The position numbers were made by a program, and so were the translations under genes. From Clostridiaceae bacterium (GTDB lineage: Bacteria > Bacillota > Clostridia > Oscillospirales > Acutalibacteraceae): a DNA stretch of 64,000 nucleotides. Positions 47,611 to 57,222 of this stretch are shown here, piece after piece (the first letter of the stretch is position 1; every line of letters starts with the position of its first letter). The stretch spans positions 1-64,000 of the forward strand of contig JAEDLK010000006.1 in the NCBI GenBank assembly GCA_016295355.1, read 5' to 3'. The notes below the pieces were generated by a model, which was not told the DNA's origin, searched no databases, and saw only the letters and a program-made list of their open reading frames with translations.

Positions 47611-49020
47611 ATGGAAAATAGACTGGAAAAAAAGTATGGTCTGGTAACCGCTATTTGTGCTGTTATCGGTATCATTATCGGCTCCGGCGTGTTCTTTAAG
47701 GCGCAAGCCGTTATGCGTGCCGGCAACGGCAACATGGGCACCGCTATCGCCATCGTTGTGGTAATGGGTTTGATCATGTTTGTCTGTGCCTTTACCTTCT
47801 CGACCCTAGCAGGGGAATATGAAAAGGTAAACGGTTTGGTTGACTACGCGGAATGCACGGTTGGCCGTAAGTATGCGTATCTTGTAAACTGGTTTTCTAC
47901 GGTTGTGTATACCCCGGTTATCACCAGTGTGTTGGCTTGGGTATCGGCAAGGTATTTCTGTGTGTTAGTCGGTTGGGACGGTGAGCCGTTTGGTCCGAAA
48001 AATATGATTCTCACGGCTTTTGTGCTTATCATGGTTTATGCTATCAATGTACTTTCGCCGAAGTTCGCCGGCAAATTCCAGGTTTCCACTACCTTTATTA
48101 AATTGGTTCCCCTGCTGTTGATGGGCATTATCGGCACCATTGTCGGCTTGATTAACGGCACGACTATTCAAACCTTCACCACCGCGGCGGATACCGGTGA
48201 TGCGGCATATGTTTCCTTTTTCTCCGGCATTGCGGCGTTTGCTTTTGCTTATGAAGGTTGGATTGTGATTACTTCACTCAATGCCGAAATTAAGAATTCC
48301 AAGCGCAACCTGCCCTTGGCTTTGATTTTCGGCTGCGCCGCCGCCATCGGTATTTATGTTCTGTACTATGTCGGGATTGCCAGCGTGTTGAAACCCGACG
48401 AGATTTACTCCGCTGCCGATTTGCCGAAGTTAGCCTTTACCAGACTGTTTAACAGTCCGGTCTTCGGTTCTATCGTTTATGCCTTTATCGTGGTTTCCTG
48501 CGTGGGCACCTGCAATGCGTTGATGATGGGTTGTACCCGCGGCGTTTACAGCATGGCCGTTCGCGGTCAGGGCGTTGCACCGCAGGTGTTGTCCCAGGTT
48601 GACCCTAAGACCAATATGCCGCAAAATTCCGCTACCGTCGGTCTGGTTCTTTGCACCGCTTGGATTACACAGTTCATTCTGTGCTTCCAGGCCTTCTACA
48701 TCAATGAAAAGCCTCTTTTGCCGGCTTCCTTTGCTTGGGAATCGGACGAAGTGGTGATTCTGACCATGTATGTGACCTATATACCGATTTTTATCGCCTT
48801 TATGTTCAAGGGCAAGAATGTCAACTGGTTCAAACGCTATATTACACCGCTGTTAGCTGTGTTTGCCTGTTTGTTCATTGCTTACTCTGCTTATAAGGCC
48901 TATGCACATGACGGTCAGATTTGGAACTACCTGGCCACCTTCGCTGTCATTATGCTGATTGGTATCTTTTGTTACGGCGGCAAGTTTGATTTCGCCTTCT
49001 TCAAAAAGGAAAAGAACTGA
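47611..49020 (+). CDS. APC-family amino-acid permease
   Basis: A 469-residue transporter with about 12 helices. AVIGIIIGSGVFFKA is the glycine-rich helix 1 of the APC superfamily, and FAYEGWIVITSLNAEIKNSKRNLPLALIFG the conserved segment of helix 6 and its loop. It probably imports an amino acid by proton or sodium symport or exchange. The extra charged loop near residue 330-360 (VDPKTNMPQNS) is family-typical. It is a single-gene unit. The substrate cannot be told by eye. Confidence 0.88.
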   Translation: MENRLEKKYGLVTAICAVIGIIIGSGVFFKAQAVMRAGNGNMGTAIAIVVVMGLIMFVCAFTFSTLAGEYEKVNGLVDYAECTVGRKYAYLVNWFSTVVYTPVITSVLAWVSARYFCVLVGWDGEPFGPKNMILTAFVLIMVYAINVLSPKFAGKFQVSTTFIKLVPLLLMGIIGTIVGLINGTTIQTFTTAADTGDAAYVSFFSGIAAFAFAYEGWIVITSLNAEIKNSKRNLPLALIFGCAAAIGIYVLYYVGIASVLKPDEIYSAADLPKLAFTRLFNSPVFGSIVYAFIVVSCVGTCNALMMGCTRGVYSMAVRGQGVAPQVLSQVDPKTNMPQNSATVGLVLCTAWITQFILCFQAFYINEKPLLPASFAWESDEVVILTMYVTYIPIFIAFMFKGKNVNWFKRYITPLLAVFACLFIAYSAYKAYAHDGQIWNYLATFAVIMLIGIFCYGGKFDFAFFKKEKN

Positions 49021-49035
49021 TTAAAAAAGATAACA

Positions 49036-49071
49036 AAATCCCGATTCTCCATGGAGAGTCGGGATTTTTTG
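49036..49071 (+). terminator. Terminator after the permease gene
   Basis: AAATCCCGATTCT pairs with AGAGTCGGGATTT around a short loop, then TTTT. Confidence 0.85.
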
Positions 49072-49130
49072 TATGCGAAAGCCACTCACTTAGCCAGCGG
49101 TTCCAAAGAGGCTTTTGCCTTAGAGGTATT

Positions 49131-49236
49131 CTGTGGCGGAGTCGGCTCTTTTATGCAAGGGGGAGATGTCAGCGAAGCTGACTGAGGGGTTTTCCTCTCA
49201 TAAATAACAATTAACCCAAAAAACTTTCCGCCACAG
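49131..49236. repeat. MITE-like palindromic element
   Basis: CTGTGGCGGA (49131-49140) and TCCGCCACAG (49227-49236) are perfect terminal inverted repeats, enclosing an inner hairpin GTCAGC-GAA-GCTGAC within a GGGGGAGA...GAGGGG segment. Repeats with this inner palindrome are, from memory, common in genomes of gut Clostridia. No coding capacity. Confidence 0.6.
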
Positions 49237-49410
49237 GGGCGTCCCCTTTTTGCCGCTTTTCGACATTTCTCTACACTGTGGGAAAATCGCCCTTATACAG
49301 GGAAGGCTTTTGACCGTGAGACCGGTAAGCATCATTCTCCGCTTGTCGGGGCAAGGTCTTAGCCGTTGTCTCTGCCAAAGCGCTTTTGGCTTGTATCATC
49401 CAATCAGCGG
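49237..49410. other. Gene-free remainder of a recG-permease intergenic region
   Basis: Holds a hairpin GCCAAA/TTTGGC near 49376-49392 with no T-run and other short repeated-looking pieces. Nothing else is recognised. It may be part of the same repeat cluster. Confidence 0.4.
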
Positions 49411-51459
49411 TTACAAATCACTTTGTTTTAATTGCCGCTCAACCTGCTGTTTTAACAGGTGATGATCCGGCTTATCCAAAGACGGGTCGTCTTGCATGAG
49501 TGTATCAGCTATTTGACCGGCTAAACGGAACAACGCCATGTCACGGCTTAAATCGGCCAAACGGAACAAGGGCAAACCGTGTTGGCGGTGGCCGATGAAA
49601 TCACCGGGGCCACGCAGTCTTAAGTCCTCGTCGGCAATGGCAAAACCATCATTGGTTCGACATAAGCACTGCAACCGATCGTTGTCTTGTTTTTTAGAAA
49701 CCAAGACGCACATGGATTCATGCGAACCACGGCCGATTCGTCCTCTTAACTGATGCAGTTGAGAGAGTCCAAACCGTTCAGCGTTTTCCACCACCAGGAT
49801 GGTGGCGTTGGGAACATCCACACCGACCTCAATCACGGTCGTGCAGACCAATAGGTCGAGCGCACCGCTTGAAAATTCTTGCATGATGCGGTCTTTTTCG
49901 GCTGATTTTAGCCGTCCGTGCAATAGACCGATGCGATAGTTATTGAACGGGCCGGTGCGTAACTGTTCGTATAATTCTTCGGAGGATAACAGACCGCCCG
50001 TTTCCTCTGACGGAGTATCGGTTTCATCCGATTCGGCACTGCCCACCAGCGGACAGACCAAATAGGCCTGCCGTCCGTCATCCAGCTGTTTGGCGATATA
50101 ACGCCACAGCCGTTCGTGATAGGCCGGTGTAACACAGTATGTTTTGACGGGCTGCCGGTTCTTCGGACGTTCGTCAAGCAGACTGATGTCCAATTCTCCG
50201 TAAATAATCATGGCCAGTGTTCGGGGAATGGGGGTGGCTGACATGACCAGACGGTGAGTGGCGGTTCCTTTGGCGGATAAGCCGGCTCGTTGAGCGACGC
50301 CGAAGCGGTGTTGTTCGTCGGTTATCACCAAGCCTAAATTGGCAAAGGTGACATCCTTGGTCAGTAAGGCATGTGTGCCGATAACCAACTGAATACGCCC
50401 GGCGGCCAAATCAGCCTTAATGGCTCTTTTTTGTGCGGCAGGGGTCGACCCGGTCAGCAAAGCGCAGGTAATGCCGGTTCCTTCAAAAAAAGAGCGAAAA
50501 GTCGCCTCATGCTGGGCGGCCAAAATTTCGGTCGGTGCCATAACGGCGGCTTGAAAGCCACTGCGAATCACACTGTCGCAAAGGGCGGCGGCCACGGCGG
50601 TTTTGCCACTGCCGACATCTCCCTGTACTAAGCGGTGCATGGGCTGACCGCTTTGTAAATCGGCCATACACTCTCTGACAACCCGTCGTTGGGCATCGGT
50701 CGGGGTAAAGGGCATGGAATCAAAAAACGCCTCGGTATGGTCGAGTGTAACAATCGGCGCTTGAATGGTTATCACACGATGGCGCAAGACCGCACAAGCC
50801 AGACGGAAGGTCAGCAATTCCTCGGTGACAAAACGGCGATGTGCCATAGCAATGTCTTTTGGTGTTTTGGGAAAGTGTAAGGCATACAAGCCGTCTTTCA
50901 GGCTGCATAATCCGTACTGCTTTTGTATTTCCTCGGGTAAGGGGTCAACCGGCAATGAGGCCCTCAGCGCTTCGGCTATGATACGGCTGATTTGATAGGA
51001 GGTAATGCCCGGCGTCAAGGGATAAACCGGCCAAATACCGGCCTGCTCCGGCCGTTTGATAATGGGAGCGGTCATGGCTCTCTCAATCAAATTGCCGGTC
51101 AATCGCCCATAAAACAGATAGGTCTGTTGCGGCTTAATGGTTTGTGCCAAATAGCGCATATTGTAAAGGGTAATAACGGCTTCACCGGAGTCGTCCTTGA
51201 CCGTAAAGCGGAAAACCGAGATGTTTTTCTTGGCAAAGTGAATTTCCTTGACGGGAGATATCACCGTGGCTTTAATGCAAACAGGTTCGTCTGATATAGG
51301 GTCGCCGATCGGGGCAAAAACGGTCATATCCAGATAGCGACGGGGGGCAAAATGCAAAAGGGCATCGACCGAAGTGATGCCCAGTTTTTTCAGCAGTTCG
51401 GCCCTTTTTTGACCGACGCCCTTGATAAATTGTATGGAATCAGAACCGTTCGCCATCAT
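49411..51459 (-). CDS. recG: ATP-dependent DNA helicase RecG
   Basis: A 682-residue fork-reversal helicase. The wedge/OB domain spans residues about 1-230. The helicase shows Walker A GDVGSGKTAVA, motif II DEQHRFG, motif III MSATPIPRTL and motifs V-VI ATILVVENAERFGLSQLHQLRGRIGRG. All family blocks are present, and the length is as expected. It ends the ymdB-lipoprotein-asp23-fakA-recG operon; fakA-recG adjacency is the usual Bacillota order. Confidence 0.97.
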   Translation of the reverse strand: MMANGSDSIQFIKGVGQKRAELLKKLGITSVDALLHFAPRRYLDMTVFAPIGDPISDEPVCIKATVISPVKEIHFAKKNISVFRFTVKDDSGEAVITLYNMRYLAQTIKPQQTYLFYGRLTGNLIERAMTAPIIKRPEQAGIWPVYPLTPGITSYQISRIIAEALRASLPVDPLPEEIQKQYGLCSLKDGLYALHFPKTPKDIAMAHRRFVTEELLTFRLACAVLRHRVITIQAPIVTLDHTEAFFDSMPFTPTDAQRRVVRECMADLQSGQPMHRLVQGDVGSGKTAVAAALCDSVIRSGFQAAVMAPTEILAAQHEATFRSFFEGTGITCALLTGSTPAAQKRAIKADLAAGRIQLVIGTHALLTKDVTFANLGLVITDEQHRFGVAQRAGLSAKGTATHRLVMSATPIPRTLAMIIYGELDISLLDERPKNRQPVKTYCVTPAYHERLWRYIAKQLDDGRQAYLVCPLVGSAESDETDTPSEETGGLLSSEELYEQLRTGPFNNYRIGLLHGRLKSAEKDRIMQEFSSGALDLLVCTTVIEVGVDVPNATILVVENAERFGLSQLHQLRGRIGRGSHESMCVLVSKKQDNDRLQCLCRTNDGFAIADEDLRLRGPGDFIGHRQHGLPLFRLADLSRDMALFRLAGQIADTLMQDDPSLDKPDHHLLKQQVERQLKQSDL

Positions 51460-51471
51460 GGTTCCTCCGTT

Positions 51472-53145
51472 TTATTCCACAGACAGAATATAATAGTAAA
51501 TAGGTTGACCGCCGTTGATCAGGGTGATTTCCAGCTTGTCACCATACAGCTTGTTTAACTGTTCTTCTATATCGGCGGCGGCATTGTCCGATATATCCGA
51601 CCCGTACATAACGGTTAAGAACTGGCTATCCTTTTTGATCATGCTGCGTACCAACTTGGTCAAGCAACGATCCATGTCGGTTTCGGTAAAGGTGATCTTG
51701 CCGTTAACCATGGCCAACAGTTGACCTTTTTGAATGGTCTGACCGTCGAAGTCAGAGTCACGAGCCGCAAAGGTGATTTGACCGGTGGTGATGCGCTCAC
51801 AGGCATCGCGCATGGCGATGGTGTTGGTGTCGGCATCGGCATCGGGGTCAAATACCAACATGGAGGAAACGCCCTGCGGAATGCTGCGGGTATGAATGAC
51901 CACCACTTTGCGGGTAGACAACGGAACGGTCTGCTCGGCCGCCATAATAATGTTTTTGTTGTTGGGCAACACGAAAACGGTTTCCGCCGGGGTGGACTCC
52001 ACAGCACGCAGAATGTCGTCGGTGCTGGGGTTCATGGTTTGGCCGCCGCTGACAATGGTGTCAACGCCCAGCTCGGTAAACAAATCGGCTAGGCCGTCGC
52101 CGGCGCTGACCGCAACAAAACCGTACGGCTTTGTGATGGCAACCGGGGTGATGGCCTCGGTGCGCTCGCTGTTCATGGCCGGTTTTTTGGACGAATTTTC
52201 AGCATCGTGTTTGGCTCTTTCGTGCTGGTCACGCATATTTTCAATCTTCAAATGAACCATTTGTCCGTAGGAAATGGCCTCTTCCAAAGCCTTGCCCGGA
52301 TGGTCGGTGTGCACATGAACCTTGATAATTTCTTCATCGTCCACAACCACCACGCAGTCACCGATGCTCTCTAAATAGTGACGCAGATCAGCCGGCTCTT
52401 TTTCGCAGTCAGCCGCTCGATTCACAATGAATTCAGTGCAGTAAGTAAAGGTAATGTCGGTTTCAAATTCACCGGCGGCATTCCGGGAGATGTCCTCAAC
52501 AACCTTTTCGGCCGGGGCGGACTCACTTTGAATGATGATACCGTCCTTCAAAACCGATAGCATACCCTCTAAAATAATCACAAAGCCCTGACCACCGGCA
52601 TCCACAACACCGGCTTTTTTCAGGACAGGCAACAATTCCGGTGTTTCGGCCAAAGCCTCACGGGCACCCAAAAGAGCCTCTTCAAAAACATTCAAAGCGT
52701 CTTTTCCGGCCTTTTGAGCGGCCACGGCTTTTTCGGAAGCCACACGGGCAACCGTTAAAATGGTTCCTTCGGTCGGCTTCATAACAGCTTTGTAGGCGGC
52801 CTCAACGCCCAAGGTAAGAGCGTTGGCGATTCCTTTGGCGTCCATTTGGGTTTGATCCTTAAGACCGTTTGCGAAGCCACGGAACAAAAGGGATGTGATA
52901 ACGCCGGAGTTCCCTCTGGCACCACGCAACAAAGCGGCAGCGGTTACAGAGGCTATTTTAGAAACGCTTTCGTCTTGCAGATTAACAAGCTCTCTCGCGG
53001 CATTACCAAGCGTCATGGACATATTGGTACCGGTATCACCGTCGGGTACCGGGAAAACATTCAAGTCATCGACTCGCTTTTTTTGATTGGATAAATGATT
53101 TGCAGCAGAAATCATGGCATCGCGCAGTGCATTTCCGTTGAACAA
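51472..53145 (-). CDS. FakA/YloV-like DAK2-domain kinase
   Basis: A 557-residue protein. The N-terminal DAK2 domain (about 1-200) has VDDLNVFPVPDGDTGTNMSMT, the ATP/Mg site of dihydroxyacetone-kinase-like enzymes, and LLRGARGNSGVI. The C-terminal half has VVDDEEIIKVHVHTD and FVLPNNKNIIMAAEQ, as in FakA, the fatty-acid kinase that works with FakB to activate fatty acids for phospholipid synthesis. A FakB gene is not in view. The TTG at 53145 has AGAGGTG six bases upstream; a GTG at 53154 is less well placed. Confidence 0.92.
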   Translation of the reverse strand: MFNGNALRDAMISAANHLSNQKKRVDDLNVFPVPDGDTGTNMSMTLGNAARELVNLQDESVSKIASVTAAALLRGARGNSGVITSLLFRGFANGLKDQTQMDAKGIANALTLGVEAAYKAVMKPTEGTILTVARVASEKAVAAQKAGKDALNVFEEALLGAREALAETPELLPVLKKAGVVDAGGQGFVIILEGMLSVLKDGIIIQSESAPAEKVVEDISRNAAGEFETDITFTYCTEFIVNRAADCEKEPADLRHYLESIGDCVVVVDDEEIIKVHVHTDHPGKALEEAISYGQMVHLKIENMRDQHERAKHDAENSSKKPAMNSERTEAITPVAITKPYGFVAVSAGDGLADLFTELGVDTIVSGGQTMNPSTDDILRAVESTPAETVFVLPNNKNIIMAAEQTVPLSTRKVVVIHTRSIPQGVSSMLVFDPDADADTNTIAMRDACERITTGQITFAARDSDFDGQTIQKGQLLAMVNGKITFTETDMDRCLTKLVRSMIKKDSQFLTVMYGSDISDNAAADIEEQLNKLYGDKLEITLINGGQPIYYYILSVE

Positions 53146-53157
53146 AGTGAACACCTC

Positions 53158-53508
53158 TTACTCTTTGATACCGTCAACCTTGACAGTTACCTTTTTGACT
53201 TCGATACCGGTCAAATCCTTCACGGTATATTTAACCTTATGCACAATGCTCTGAGCGATCGCATTGATATTCATACCATAAACAACCATAATGTGCAATT
53301 CTACATCAAAATGCTCCATACTGCCGGATACAACAATGCCTTGATCCAATAAATCTTTCTTGGAAAAGAAACGAAACAAACGCTGTTTGTTGCTACCGGG
53401 CACCATGCCGGCAACGCCGAAACAGGATGTGACGGCATGACCGATTAATTTCGCCAGATACTCATTAGACAGGGTGATGGTACCGTTAACGGTTTTGTAA
53501 GAAATCAT
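53158..53508 (-). CDS. Asp23/Gls24 family envelope protein (YloU-like)
   Basis: A 116-residue protein. GTITLSNEYLAKLIGHAVTSCFGVAGM opens the DUF322/Asp23 domain and VDVELHIMVVYGMNINAIA-like strands follow. The family is involved in envelope stress and membrane anchoring. Partner of the FakA-like gene in Bacillota, from which it is 12 bp away. A clear GGAGG site precedes the ATG. Confidence 0.93.
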   Translation of the reverse strand: MISYKTVNGTITLSNEYLAKLIGHAVTSCFGVAGMVPGSNKQRLFRFFSKKDLLDQGIVVSGSMEHFDVELHIMVVYGMNINAIAQSIVHKVKYTVKDLTGIEVKKVTVKVDGIKE

Positions 53509-53520
53509 TGAATGACCTCC

Positions 53521-55050
53521 TTATGGATTTCGAATCAGTTTGGAAAAGGACATGAACAGATCGTCCTCACAATAGTTAAGCTCCATGGGAAAGTCCTCAC
53601 TGTAAAACAGGACACCGGAGCGATAACACAAGGGAATAAAGGGCATTTCGGCCTGCAAAGTGGTGATGACATCCGACAAAGAGGCTTCGTTTGCATGATA
53701 GCGGTTAATAACGGCGGCTGATTCCCGGTCGTTATTAACGCGCCCGAAGGCGCAACTGCCACCGGCAATCACCAAGGGAGAAAGGTCAAAATCGGCGTCC
53801 AGTACCGTTTCGCCCAAATACAACTGAAAAGATCCGCTTTTCAGGGCGTCCATATAGGCATCATAGGATAAGGCGTTGACAGTCAGTTGAATGCCAACCT
53901 CTTTGAGCTGTGACACCAATTGAGAGGCGATCGCAGTTTTTTGCGGCTGATCGGCATTGACCAACAAAGACAGCGACAGCTTTTTTCCGCCGGCTGTGGT
54001 GGCAAAGCCACCGACATTGTTAACATTATAACCTATTTTTTCTAAATTCTCAATAGCAATTTCGAAATTTGCATCGGTTTCAGTGGTTTGATAGGCCGAA
54101 ACCTCACTTAAGAGCGGATGTAAAGGGCCGGTGGCTGCAACGGCATTTCCAAACAAGGTTTCCGATACCAGCTTGTTACGGCTGATGGCCGCCGAAATGG
54201 CATAGCGTAATCCAATGTCAGACAAGGTCTCGTCCGCATCGTTAATGCCCAGGTAGATTAAATCGTTACGGTTGACGGTGGCTTTTTTGGCGGTCATACG
54301 GGCTACCGATTCATCAACGGTTTCGGTATAATAGAAATCGGTGGCACCCACTTCTACATAATGTGTAACCGATTCATTGTCGGGCGCATTGATCAGCTGA
54401 ACGGTCGAAACGGTGCCGATCGGGTCGAAATATGCCTCGTGACGAACCAAGCGCTCCTTCTCCGGATCAAAGATAAAACGGCCGGTGCCGATAGGCGGTA
54501 GGATTTGTCCGTCACTGTCTTTTCGCTCATGGCTGTCCTTTTTCAAAATCGGAAAGGTCAGAACATTGGTGAAATACGGGTTTACGACGCTTACATGAAA
54601 GACCACTCGGTTGCCGTTGGCCTCGATGCCGGTGATTTGGCCTAATTGAGAACGGTAGCGAGGACAATCCTTGGCCAGCGAAAGAGAAAAGGCAACATCG
54701 TCGCCCGTCAAGGGAGTGCCGTCTGTAAAGGCGGCCGATTTCAGCGTAATAATCCAATCGTAACCGTCCTGCACGGCAGATTCGGCCAAACAGGGAATCG
54801 GCAGAAAATCATTGCCGAAATGATAAAGCGGGTCATAGAGCAGTTGGCTTAATTCGGCGTTGACTTTGGTAATCAAGGTATAGGGGTTCATCGTGTCGTT
54901 GCTACAGTACAGCAAATTCACGGTGCAGTCGTTGACGGTTGGCGCTTCTTGCGAAGCATCGGTTGTCCGGTCGGTCTTATCCTTGCATCCGCACAGGCCC
55001 AGCAGGAGGGCAAAACAGCAACAAAGGCTGAGAAGCTTACGAATGTTCAT
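53521..55050 (-). CDS. Family 5 extracellular solute-binding lipoprotein
   Basis: A 509-residue ABC-type substrate-binding protein. The signal peptide with lipobox (LGLCGCKDK) gives a lipoprotein at Cys 22. The SBP_bac_5 fold is recognisable (NPYTLITKVNAELSQLLYDPLYHF; AFTDGTPLTGDDVAFSL; VETLFGNAVAATGPLHPL). Usually it binds oligopeptides. No permease or ATPase subunits are in the operon, so partners must be elsewhere or the protein works differently. ATG at 55050 follows AGGAGGT; it overlaps the ymdB end by 14 bp. Confidence 0.9.
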   Translation of the reverse strand: MNIRKLLSLCCCFALLLGLCGCKDKTDRTTDASQEAPTVNDCTVNLLYCSNDTMNPYTLITKVNAELSQLLYDPLYHFGNDFLPIPCLAESAVQDGYDWIITLKSAAFTDGTPLTGDDVAFSLSLAKDCPRYRSQLGQITGIEANGNRVVFHVSVVNPYFTNVLTFPILKKDSHERKDSDGQILPPIGTGRFIFDPEKERLVRHEAYFDPIGTVSTVQLINAPDNESVTHYVEVGATDFYYTETVDESVARMTAKKATVNRNDLIYLGINDADETLSDIGLRYAISAAISRNKLVSETLFGNAVAATGPLHPLLSEVSAYQTTETDANFEIAIENLEKIGYNVNNVGGFATTAGGKKLSLSLLVNADQPQKTAIASQLVSQLKEVGIQLTVNALSYDAYMDALKSGSFQLYLGETVLDADFDLSPLVIAGGSCAFGRVNNDRESAAVINRYHANEASLSDVITTLQAEMPFIPLCYRSGVLFYSEDFPMELNYCEDDLFMSFSKLIRNP

Positions 55051-55879
55051 ACACGACCTCCTGTTTCGATGCGTTGCGGCCGCCGAGGCCGCATTCATCT
55101 TTCAAACAAACCGCTTTAGCCGATATACAGCGGCCGGTCTGCTTATCAATCTCAAACACACAGCCGTTGAGCATACAAGGACCGTCGGCCAGCACAAAGC
55201 GTTCGTTGGTTTTGCGATCACGCAGCCGCTCAATGATAATGCGGCTTTCTACACCCAAAACCGACTGAATCGGTCCGGTCATGCCCAAATCGGTGATGTA
55301 TCCCGTTCCGCCCGGTAAAACCTGGGCATCATGGGTTAAAACATGGGTGTGGGTACCGAAAAAGGCTGAAATGCGACCGTCTAAGGAAAGGCCTAACGCC
55401 CGTTTTTCACTGGTGGCCTCAGCGTGAAAATCCAACAAAATGCAACGAGCCCCCTCTTGCTTTGCACGTTCTACCAACCGGTCGGCGGCTGCAAAGGGGG
55501 AAGAGGCCGATAAGGAGTCTAAATAGATTTGTCCCGACAGATTGATGACAGCGACCGATAAATAGCCTAAATCCATTAAACAGTAGCCGTGACCGTTGTC
55601 GACCGGCAAATTATCCGGCCGTAACACAAAAGGGCTTTCATCCAACAGTGACAGCGACTGTTCTCGCCTCATAGAATGATTACCGCCGGTGATGACATCT
55701 GCACCGTATGCAAATAATGCTTCACAGCTTGCCTTGGTGATACCGTTGCCATCGGCCGAATTCTCGCCGTTTACAATTACAAGATCAATGCTGTTGGCTT
55801 TTTTGAAGGGAGGCAACAGGCGTGACAAGGCATGACAACCGACCGAACCGCAAACATCACCGATCGCTAAAACACGCAT
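55037..55879 (-). CDS. YmdB-family metallophosphodiesterase
   Basis: A 280-residue metallophosphoesterase. IGDVCGSVG, VNGENSADGNGIT, TGGNHSMRR, DFHAEATSEK and GTHTHVLTHDAQ supply the two-metal site. YmdB of Bacillus hydrolyses 2',3'-cyclic nucleotides and influences biofilm versus motility choice. It is the first gene of the operon ending with recG. AAGGAGGGA precedes the ATG. Its usual neighbours rny and recA are not here. Confidence 0.93.
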   Translation of the reverse strand: MRVLAIGDVCGSVGCHALSRLLPPFKKANSIDLVIVNGENSADGNGITKASCEALFAYGADVITGGNHSMRREQSLSLLDESPFVLRPDNLPVDNGHGYCLMDLGYLSVAVINLSGQIYLDSLSASSPFAAADRLVERAKQEGARCILLDFHAEATSEKRALGLSLDGRISAFFGTHTHVLTHDAQVLPGGTGYITDLGMTGPIQSVLGVESRIIIERLRDRKTNERFVLADGPCMLNGCVFEIDKQTGRCISAKAVCLKDECGLGGRNASKQEVVYEHS

Positions 55880-55917
55880 GAAGATTCCCTCCTTCTATAG
55901 TACTTCAATATTTAATC

Positions 55918-55946
55918 ATTATACAGCAAACTGTTACGGATTTCAA
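55918..55946 (-). promoter_or_regulatory. Promoter of the ymdB-recG operon
   Basis: Minus-strand TTGAAA (55946-55941), 17 bp spacer, TATAAT (55923-55918). The rest of the 300-bp interval to hrcA holds only the divergent heat-shock promoter and CIRCE. Confidence 0.8.
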
Positions 55947-56096
55947 CCTATAATCCTCCATGGCCGTTTTGGATGTCTGCTGGGTATTATAACCCTTAGA
56001 AGAGTCAAGAGAGAACGCTTAAAAGCCGTGACGCAATCCGAAAAGCCATTGGTCAGAGAAAGTCAAAAAATTTTTTGACTTTTTTGCAAAAACCTA

Positions 56097-56125
56097 TTGA
56101 CAAATGGGCATCCTATGTGTATAGT
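56097..56125 (+). promoter_or_regulatory. Promoter of the hrcA-dnaJ operon
   Basis: TTGACA (56097-56102), 17 bp spacer, TATAGT (56120-56125). Confidence 0.85.
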
Positions 56126-56132
56126 ATAAGTA

Positions 56133-56159
56133 TTAGCACTCGAATGGTTAGAGTGCTAA
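56133..56159. promoter_or_regulatory. CIRCE operator
   Basis: TTAGCACTC - nine bases - GAGTGCTAA, a perfect match to the HrcA operator, starting just after the transcription start. It shows that the operon is repressed by HrcA and induced by heat. Confidence 0.98.
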
Positions 56160-56185
56160 TATAAAAAGCAAAGGGGGAGCGGAAC

Positions 56186-57220
56186 ATGGATTTGACCGAA
56201 AGGCAACGCCGAATCTTAGCAGCTGTGGTGGAACATCACATTGCCACGGGTGAACCGATTGGGTCAAAAGAATTGGTCGCTCACTTAAAGGACGCCCCGT
56301 CCAGTGCCACCCTTCGCAACGAAATGAACAGCTTGTGCACCATCGGGTATTTGTCGCAGCCTCACACCTCGGCCGGGCGGGTTCCCACCAGTCTTGGGTA
56401 TCGGTTTTATGTCACCGAGCTGATGAAGCACGGACGATTGCCGGAAGATACGAAACAAATGATTGATGACCGGCTGGAGCGTGCGGAGCGTGACGCCGAG
56501 TCGTTGTCTCAGGCGGCCGGGGAGTTGCTGTCCGATGTCACGGGACTGCCGTCGCTCTCGGCCTATGTGGCGCATGAAAGCGCCGTTGTCAAGCGTGTTC
56601 GGCTGACACCGTTGGGTGGCAGAATGTACATGATGGTTTTGATGGTGTCCGACGGACAGATTCGTTCTCGCATCTGTCGCGCACCCGGTGTGATGGATAC
56701 GGCGCAGATTCAACTGTTTGAGGACATTGTCCGCAAGCAGGTTGAGGGCAAACTGCTAACCGAGCTGACACCGGCCACCGTTCAGAATTTGATGGTGGCG
56801 GCCGGCATGGAGGCCTTGACATTGGCACCGTTCTTTCAATATCTGTTGAGTATGTTGCATCAAATTTGTGAGGATCGGTTGTGTGTCAACGGCGAAAGCA
56901 ATTTGTTTTCCATGCTATCTGAACCGCAAAAAGCCGAACGGCTTTTGTCCTTCATTCAACGCAAGGACGGGATGCTGTCGGTCATTTCTCATATGGACGG
57001 CCCGGTGGGCGTGGTATTCGGCAATCAAACGGCGTTCAGCGAGTTATCGCCGTCGGCTGTGATTGTCGCACGGTACGGCGTCGGTAGCAACGGAATCGGC
57101 CGTATTGGGGTCATCGGACCGACAAGAATGTCATATGACAGAATTATTCCCAGTGTGGAGTATTTAGCCGAGCGACTGACCGGTTTGATGAGCAAGAGCT
57201 TACATGATTTGGAGGGATAA
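56186..57220 (+). CDS. hrcA: Heat-inducible transcription repressor HrcA
   Basis: A 344-residue repressor. The N-terminal winged helix includes LTERQRRILAAVVEHHIATGEPIGSKELVAHL and SSATLRNEMNSLCTIGYLSQPHTSAGRVPTSLGYRFYV, the characteristic HrcA block. The GAF-like C-terminal region follows (about 110-344). It binds CIRCE, found just upstream, and is itself kept active by GroEL. First gene of hrcA-grpE-dnaK-dnaJ. Confidence 0.97.
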   Translation: MDLTERQRRILAAVVEHHIATGEPIGSKELVAHLKDAPSSATLRNEMNSLCTIGYLSQPHTSAGRVPTSLGYRFYVTELMKHGRLPEDTKQMIDDRLERAERDAESLSQAAGELLSDVTGLPSLSAYVAHESAVVKRVRLTPLGGRMYMMVLMVSDGQIRSRICRAPGVMDTAQIQLFEDIVRKQVEGKLLTELTPATVQNLMVAAGMEALTLAPFFQYLLSMLHQICEDRLCVNGESNLFSMLSEPQKAERLLSFIQRKDGMLSVISHMDGPVGVVFGNQTAFSELSPSAVIVARYGVGSNGIGRIGVIGPTRMSYDRIIPSVEYLAERLTGLMSKSLHDLEG

Positions 57221-57222
57221 CC

